A stretch of DNA of 64,000 bases from Balanoglossus misakiensis (lineage: Eukaryota; Hemichordata), in NCBI GenBank assembly GCA_040954595.2, contig CM082588.2:6386001-6450000 (forward strand), given 5' to 3'. This document shows positions 57,581-64,000 of the stretch, one piece after another. The notes beneath the pieces are model-generated. The model saw only the letters and a program-made list of their open reading frames with translations, made no database searches and had not been told where the DNA came from. Each line of letters begins with the position of its first letter. Positions within the stretch are counted from its first letter, which is position 1. The position numbers and the translations under genes were made by a program.

Positions 57581-59345
57581 TCATTTCTCTATAACCTTTA
57601 TGTCACCGAGTGACGTGTAAACATCAGTGGCTGTAAGGGTTAAACTTTGATAATGCTCGACGCCATCGCTGACCTCATTACCGTCGAATTCTTGGACCTG
57701 ACTCTGAGGACCCTGGTCGATGAGAGTTTTCGGTTCGGTTTGTGCAACGCCCTCCCCGATAACTTTAGCGCTGTTCAGAGACATATAGTCAACTTTGTTT
57801 GGGGAATTCAAACTTTGATAATGTTCAGGCTGTTGCCTGGCAACACCGATATCGTCATACTGGACACTGTCTGTAGGAATCTGACCAATGTCGACTCTCG
57901 CATCCATTTCTTGTCCAGAGTTTGAATTGTCTGTTTTCCCCGCTTCTCGCGTCGTCCATCCTTTCTTCCACTGAAAATCTGGTGCATGGAATTCGACGGT
58001 GCCTACGAATTTCGACAAAACAATACAAGTTGATGGCTATACCAACAATAACGACCACACTCAAGATGGCGATCACTGTGCTGGTGACAACATCTTTTGT
58101 GCTGGTTTTCGAATTGTTTGACCGTTCATTGTCGTCTGAATCAGACATTTCTGTGCTCACTAAATTTCCTGTGGTTCCATCATCGGTGCTGACTGAATTT
58201 CCTTCTGCTTCGTCGAGATCGGTTATGATGCTACGAGATGTATGAGATAATATAGATGGATTGGTTGAGAAAACATTTAAAGTCGACGGTTGCATTACAT
58301 GGCCCGTGGTTGTTACTGATTGAATGTTAATTGTCAAGGTACTGATGGCAGTTTCTGACTTTCCGATGACATTGCCAGCTTCACAGCTGATAAAATATAC
58401 ACCATTATTAGCACTCGTAATGTCAGAAACGATTAAGACATTGTCACTCTGATAGCTATGCTCGATGCCTGTTGTAATTCCCCACCTATAGTCTTCCACT
58501 GAAGGATTTGCATCACCACTACATGTAAATTCGACGGCTTGAGTTTCAACCGTAACTGTGAGCGATTGTGGTGAAATCTGCGCGATTGGTTTGTACTGTA
58601 CATTGAATGGACCGAGTTGACATGTTCTGTTTGTGATGTGTGTGGGGTGAAACCCCATGCAGGTAAATATTGCATGCTGTTCCTGAGGTGCTGCTGTCCA
58701 AGAATAGCTGAGAACTTTTGTGCCATCCGCGTCTGTGGTTCCGACTGTATTACTGATATCATTGGGAAATCCATTTCTGGTCCATTCTGTTGTTATGGCG
58801 GGTGTGCCCGTGGGATCTGAACGACACTGTAGAGACACTGCTGTTCCTTCCATCACGTTAAAATCGTCGTCATTTGGATCAGTGCCGATTGAACACCATG
58901 TATATCCCGTCTGTGGGGTTACATAGACATCCAGACGTGCAGTACGGGATTCCAAGGGAGGGGTTGTCGTCACCACACACTGGTACTCACCCGTGTCAAA
59001 TACGGCATTGGCCGCAGACGTTGTGATTTGTAGGTTGAATAACGAATATCCCCGATCCAGATAGTAGTACACACTGTACCGATTAAGATCCACTGTGAAG
59101 ATGTTGTACACAGCGTCGTTGTTGCTGATTTGGAGCCCGTTCTTATACCAATTTACACTCTGGTCAGCCTGCAAATATCGAACAGTACAGCGTAGACTAA
59201 TAGTACTAACGTCATTGCTTCCAAACGCAAATATCTGTACATAGTCACCTGGTTCTTCCTGGAAGGTGGGGCTTGTTGCTTCAACGCTGGAATACACAGC
59301 AACCAGAAACAGTAAACGGAGGCCGAATACTCCCTTTCCATGCAT
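57581..59345 (-). pseudogene. Ig receptor R7: three Ig domains, ITAM-type tail split by a +1 frameshift
   Basis: One exon from the ATG at 59343-59345 (MHGKGVFGLRLLFLVAVYSS signal peptide). Three Ig domains, stalk, membrane segment (STVIAILSVVVIVGIAINLY) and the start of the tail (CFVEIRRHRRIPCTRFSVEE) match R6. One extra base relative to R6 at about 57934-57945, in a CCCC/TTTT run, shifts the frame. As read, the protein ends after about 496 residues (stop at 57855-57857) in an unrelated 30-residue C-terminus. The other frame (57581 to about 57940) still encodes the full R6-like tail without a stop: VQYDDI, YQSLNSPNKVDYMSL and YQSLTLTATDVYTSL. The intact downstream frame suggests a very recent mutation, a polymorphism or a homopolymer sequencing error. 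Either R7 is active and the base is an error, or it is a fresh loss of the signalling tail. Confidence 0.8.
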
Positions 59346-59766
59346 CGTCACATTAAACTTCAGCAGCAAATCGATTGTATTAGACGGCGCTTAGTAAACC
59401 ACGTCCTACCAATACAAGAATCACAGTGTTCCCTTTCCTTCATCCGGGTATTTCCATGACACCAAAAGTGTTCATCAAGTACTTGTTCTTTACAACTGCA
59501 ATGACCCTCAGCCAATAAGCATGTGCGCCTGCGTGAACTGTTCTTGAAGAGTTATTAATCAAAGAATCCGGACTGAAAAATCGACGTCTTTAAAAGTAAG
59601 AATGTTGACATGATTGAATTCAACAGGTCAAAATAATACAATAATGGTAAACCACGTCCTACCAATGACATCAAAAGTATGAGTGTCTGAAGTTAGTCTG
59701 ATATTCTCGTTTTGAGCCTGTTTGCCGGATAGGATCCCCTTACCCCTGTCATCCAAGTTTTCTCTA
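59346..59766. other. Short intergenic region between R7 and R8
   Basis: Only about 420 bp separate the R8 stop from the R7 ATG. It contains the R7 element. No spacer block is present here. Confidence 0.5.
59435..59462 (-). promoter_or_regulatory. Conserved upstream element of R7
   Basis: About 90 bp upstream of the R7 ATG. The plus-strand core is CCTTCATCCGGGTATTTCCA. The TGACGT half site of R5 and R6 is changed to TGACAC. Confidence 0.6.
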
Positions 59767-61221
59767 CTAATTTCCAACAGCGTTTTGTTCCAGCTGAATT
59801 TCGCCTGCAGAGGCATTGAACATTTTCTGATCCATCGGCTCCGTTTCCGTCGTTCTGTCCGTCGGTATCAGTATACCAAGAGACTGATATGCTGAATGAA
59901 GTGTATTCGGGTCAATGCTTTCGTAGCGGTTTGGCCCTACGTGTACGCGTGGTTCTGGCAGCCCGTTTCTGGGTTCAGTTTGTCGTGATTTACGGATGCA
60001 GAAGATCGTCAGGAAGACTCCAGTTATCAAACCAAGTCCACATACACCTATCACACCGCCGAACAAAATATGTGCAGAGTTGTGGTCTTTATAACTCGTT
60101 TTCCCACGTACAAAAACATCTGTGGTCTTAGCAGTTGTGCTGGGCTGTACACTCATTGCCTTGCTTGACAAGCCAACCCTAGCAGTCGTTGTTACACCTA
60201 CGTCGACGTTTAAGATACCAGAGGAAGCTGTTGATTCTCCAATATCATTCACAGCTGTACAGCTAACGTTATATACGCCACTGTTTTCTTGTGAAAAGTT
60301 AGCCATTATTAGCTCACTTCCATCGTGGTTTGTCTGAACGTCGAACGTTTCCTCTGCTGTATTTGACCACAAATACAATGTCACTGGAGGATTTGCATCG
60401 GCGACACACGTGTAGGTAATGACTTGTGTTTCCACGGTAACCGTGTGTGATGACGGCGAAAGTTGGACGATTGGCTTGTACTGTACATTGAATGGACCTA
60501 ACTGACATGTTTTGTTTGTGTCAAAGGCAGGGTGAAATCCTGTACAGATGAATGTGGCAGAGTTTTCTTGTGGTGTCGGTGTCCATTTGTAGAAAAGAAC
60601 ATTTGTGCCATTAAGTGTGCCTCTTTGTGCATTAGTCTCATCGTCTGGATACCCTTGTCTGGACCAATCCGTTCTTATTGCAGGAACGCCTGTAGTATCT
60701 GACAGACAATACAAATACAGCGGATTACCTTCGATCACGTTGAAATCGTCATTGTTGGGGTCGTCATCACCGATTGAACATCGAACAAAACCAATTTGCG
60801 GATACACATAGACATCTAGACGAGCCACACGCGATTCTAGCGGAGGCGTTGTCATCACCTTACAGTGGTAGTTGCCTGTGTCCAATCGAGCATAGTCTTT
60901 CCCCGTTACGATCGATAGGCTGGATGTCGTATTGATTCCATTAACAGAGGTGGTAAGAGTATACCGACTGTTGGGCAAGGACAATCTGATGTCTTGTTCC
61001 CCATTTTTGTACCAATCAATGCTATAGCCCTCTGGCAAGTCCTTGATGACACAGCTGAACGTTACAGTGACGTTGTAGACTTCACCGTACGGATATATCT
61101 GTGTCAAGTCTGCAGGTTCCGTCTCGAACGAAGGGGTTGAAGTGACCGACACAACATTGAAGTACACAGCAGCCAATACACACAAAGTCAGTCTGGTTAG
61201 ATGTCTTCGAAAAGTAGCCAT
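59767..61221 (-). CDS. Ig receptor R8: three Ig domains, short tail with one ITAM-spaced motif
   Basis: One exon, about 484 residues from the ATG at 61219-61221 (signal peptide MATFRRHLTRLTLCVLAAVY). This is the most diverged member. The V-like domain (CVIKDLPEGYSIDWYKNG, DTGNYHCKV), second domain (CSIGDDDPNNDDFNVIEG, FICTGFHPAFDTNKTCQLG) and third domain (YTCVADANPPVTLYLW, NVSCTAVNDIG) keep the family cysteines and the QLGPFNVQYKP linker. Several potential N-glycosylation sites are visible (for example NVT, NGT, NKT, NVS). A membrane segment (GGVIGVCGLGLITGVFLTIF) leads to CIRKSR and a tail of about 70 residues with YESIDPNTLHSAYQSL (Tyr about 433/445): YxxI-x8-YxxL, within ITAM limits. SAYQSL alone also fits an ITIM (SxYxxL). 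It lies at the upstream end of the array and may be nearest the founder gene. Confidence 0.88.
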   Translation of the reverse strand: MATFRRHLTRLTLCVLAAVYFNVVSVTSTPSFETEPADLTQIYPYGEVYNVTVTFSCVIKDLPEGYSIDWYKNGEQDIRLSLPNSRYTLTTSVNGINTTSSLSIVTGKDYARLDTGNYHCKVMTTPPLESRVARLDVYVYPQIGFVRCSIGDDDPNNDDFNVIEGNPLYLYCLSDTTGVPAIRTDWSRQGYPDDETNAQRGTLNGTNVLFYKWTPTPQENSATFICTGFHPAFDTNKTCQLGPFNVQYKPIVQLSPSSHTVTVETQVITYTCVADANPPVTLYLWSNTAEETFDVQTNHDGSELIMANFSQENSGVYNVSCTAVNDIGESTASSGILNVDVGVTTTARVGLSSKAMSVQPSTTAKTTDVFVRGKTSYKDHNSAHILFGGVIGVCGLGLITGVFLTIFCIRKSRQTEPRNGLPEPRVHVGPNRYESIDPNTLHSAYQSLGILIPTDRTTETEPMDQKMFNASAGEIQLEQNAVGN

Positions 61222-62584
61222 ATCTTTTTTGGCGAAAAGGTGTTAGAATACCGTACCACCTCAACGATCCGCTTAATAAACACCAGAGGTTATAGGTTAT
61301 TCCCCCACCCAGGTACTTCATGCAAAGTCACCCATATCCATTGTTCACAACAACAAGAAAGTATCGGGGCATGACAGACGCAGCTAATCCTACCATGAAG
61401 CCTCGCTTCCCTGGTAGCATTATAGTGCCAGAAATTTCAGACACTCCTACACTTAAAATTGTATACAGCAGCCCCCCCCCCCTCCCTCCCCGTTAAAGCT
61501 ATGAGCTATCTTTGCCGACACAGACCCACAGATTTTTTCCATGGACCTAGGCCTGAAATAAGGCGAAATATTTTGACCAACCGTGTGTATTCCATGGTTT
61601 CTTTTTAAGTACATAGAAATATGTATCTGTTTGCGGCAACATTTGAACAATACAACTTGTTTGGGTAAATCTGAGTGTAAAAATCAAACATGAAACATCC
61701 TACAACAGACTGACGCAGGGCTCTTCTACAAATCTCCTCTGATTTGATAAAAATGAATAACTAAACAAACACACGGAAAGAAAGCTAAATGTAAAGACAC
61801 TAGTAATTGTCTATGGCATTCGACGAAATAAAATGGCCAATCATCACAGAAATAAAATACAAATGTAGTATTAAGTTTGAGATTAGATCGCCGTCAGAAT
61901 ACATCCTCATCCATCCACCCATCCATCCATATACAGGCCATACGCAATTGTCGACGGTATCAGAACTTCTGGAAGATCAATCATCACACGAGAACATTTT
62001 CATGGCCAGAAATATTATTTAAACAGTCGACGTCTACTTCCAGACCGAGATAAACAGAGGCAAAAGTTACATAGTCGCGAGATGGCGCTTTCGAAAATTA
62101 CATCAAGGTATGATCGTGAGCCAATAGTGTCTGCTGATTCTTCAACGGCACGCAAGCTGTAACTTTTGCTGGTTTCAGTATCTTTACAGCTACAATTTCT
62201 TATCGCAGATATTTGAGGGGGCTATTAAGCCATTGGCAAACGCTACAATTGTACTGTCTCATTGAGGTCGAAGTCATCCAGATTGATTTGATGGGGCGTG
62301 TCGGCTTAGTCAGAGGTCGGTTGAAAACCAAAGGAGAATTTTCTTTGGAATTCTTGTGAACACAGAAGACCGGTTGATAAACCCACAGTGGTCACACGAT
62401 GATATTTTCCAGGCAATCTCGTCTAGACTCAATTCAAATGATATGATTGTCACAATCATCAGTGTTTCTTGTTTGCGGCTATTTAAGAGACAGAATGTCA
62501 CGAACTGGCTCCTCGTAGTAGATAAGTCAGCGCTTTGACGATGTCATTAATTCTCGATTGCCGCATTCCAGCCTGAAAAGTGGG
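61222..62584. other. 5' flank of R8 and non-coding region
   Basis: A weak match to the receptor upstream element (CCCAGGTACTT, about 61306-61322) lies about 90 bp upstream of the R8 ATG. A C-rich run is at 61471-61490. No gene was seen; ORFs at 61807-62022 and 62310-62501 have no recognisable features. Confidence 0.45.
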
Positions 62585-62812
62585 CCACATACATACATAC
62601 ATACATACATACATACATACATACATACATACATACATACATACATACATACATACATACATACATACATACATACATACATACATACATACATACATAC
62701 ATACATACATACATACATACATACATACATACATACATACATACATACATACATACATACATACATACATACATACATACATACATACATACATACATAC
62801 ATACATACATAA
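62585..62812. repeat. (ACAT)n microsatellite, about 56 units
   Basis: Uninterrupted ACAT/TACA tetranucleotide repeat of about 228 bp. It produces artificial ORFs (YIHT and YVCM repeats) in several frames on both strands. Confidence 0.97.
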
Positions 62813-64000
62813 TCATACACACACATCAGCTACAGAACTAAATAATCAGGGTCTGGGTCTAGTGTCCCTAAACAGATATTCCCACGCGGTCAAGAATACG
62901 TAAGCTCACACACATACACAAGCACATAAAACGGCATGGAATATTTCTGTCGGCTGTGAATGGAATATTTATCACACGTGCTGATTGGGCGTTCATGAGA
63001 TCGTCTAGACAATAAACTCCCACGATAATATGTTATTAAGCGCCTAATATTTTATGGCAGAGTACTCCACGGTATTATGTTTCAAATTTTAAATTCGTTT
63101 AGACACAAGATACTTGGTACACGTGACTTGTCCCTGTACTACGGAGTTTGATTTCGTATGACGTCATTTTTTGTTTGCCATCAACATTTTTCCCATAAAA
63201 AATCTTCTCACTGTTGGCCAGGGGAGTGTAAATATCTTTTTCGTGTTGACAAAGCTTCACACAACAAAGTTTTACAATGTCGCTGTTTTTCCATCAGAGA
63301 ATTTGAAGCTCCCAATGACGATTCTTTTCCATTGAACAAACACACATATAATACGGTCAAATCAGGTTAACACCGTCCTCAGTTCAAAATGTCCCTTGAC
63401 CTACTTTCTGCGGAGGGTTATTGATATCTTCCTGTACAGCAAAGTCTTTTGAAACTCCCCTTCCGGTCAGAAACATCACAAACAGTTGCAGGAGTAAACT
63501 GTATGCCATAAATAAGTGACTGGTCACTTATCGCTATTCACAGAAACTAGACAAGGGGAAATTAGCATTCATACGAAGGTATCAGTCCTATTCAGCCTTA
63601 AACGTCTTCCTGTACTCGAAGCAATGGAGTTTGAACTTTTGGTTAAAGGGTAACCCTTGACAGACACTGACATTTTTCTTTCGGTCTGCAACTATTTTGT
63701 CTCGATATATCTCCCCCCCCCCTCACCTCGAGATACAAAATGTCTTTATATCCTTCAATGAGAATAATACACACATTCCACGCGGTATTCAAATAGCCAT
63801 GCGCGACGATACATCATCGCCTTGCAGTTGCTAAGGGCAACTGCTCAACCCGCGCCTATATGTCCACGATCCAGCGGCTGCGTTCAATCAGAATACAATG
63901 TATTATGCGTATACCCTATTCCTCAATGGGAAGTGGTATCAATGCGACCCATTGAGGGTTTTGTGTCACAGAGGGCGTGATGTCTACTGACTTGTTTACT
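62813..64000. other. Non-coding region at the end of the window
   Basis: No exon, RNA gene or family repeat was recognised. The ORF at 63158-63370 has no domain or signal sequence and is treated as chance. A C9 run lies at about 63713-63721. Confidence 0.45.

Noticed and set aside
62498-62903. Several ORFs made of YVCM or YIHT repeats
   Set aside because: All are frames of the (ACAT)n microsatellite.
1-64000. tRNA, rRNA, CRISPR, phage or bacterial operon features
   Set aside because: None was seen. All supported genes have eukaryotic intron or UTR structure.

Overview
The window is animal nuclear DNA. Its genes have short exons, GT-AG introns and long non-coding gaps. Tetranucleotide (ACAT) tracts and the word ACATGTACATGTA recur. 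The gene set (ankyrin/death-domain adaptor, BTB-kelch, immunoglobulin receptors with tyrosine motifs) and the base composition suggest a marine invertebrate, perhaps an invertebrate deuterostome such as amphioxus or a hemichordate. That placement is inference; no species-diagnostic sequence was recognised.

Layout: (1) 1.6-8.4 kb, plus strand: a 12-exon ankyrin-repeat plus death-domain gene. (2) 9.5-24.5 kb, minus strand: four head-to-tail copies of a valacyclovir-hydrolase-like (BPHL-like) alpha/beta hydrolase gene, each with six exons. Two copies keep the GWSDGG nucleophile motif, one has GWSVGG and one has GWCGGG (Ser to Cys). One copy has a frameshift in the exon that encodes a mitochondrial-type presequence. 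(3) 25.4-32.7 kb, plus strand: two tandem five-exon genes for type II membrane, O-fucosyltransferase-like enzymes. (4) 33.2-35.1 kb, plus strand: a two-exon BTB-BACK-kelch gene. (5) 37.4-61.2 kb, minus strand: eight tandem immunoglobulin-domain receptor genes (R1 to R8 by rising coordinate), each with its coding region in one exon. (6) 61.3-64 kb: non-coding, with a (ACAT)n microsatellite of about 230 bp.

The receptor array is the most interesting part. R3 and R5 have long tails with four ITIM/ITSM-type motifs each. R4, R6 and (after a frameshift) R7 have tails with two ITAM-spaced YxxL-x7-YxxL motifs, and R8 has one such motif. R3 and R4 share an ectodomain but differ in distal tail; R5 and R6 likewise. 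This is the arrangement of paired inhibitory/activating receptors. Unlike most vertebrate activating partners, the ITAM-like motif here is in the receptor's own tail and the membrane segment carries no charged residue. R1 has lost its tail, and a decayed piece of an ITIM tail lies just downstream of it. R2 ends before the ITIM region. Duplicated spacers, relics and a conserved element about 90-100 bp upstream of the start codons show that the array grew by tandem duplication and recombination.
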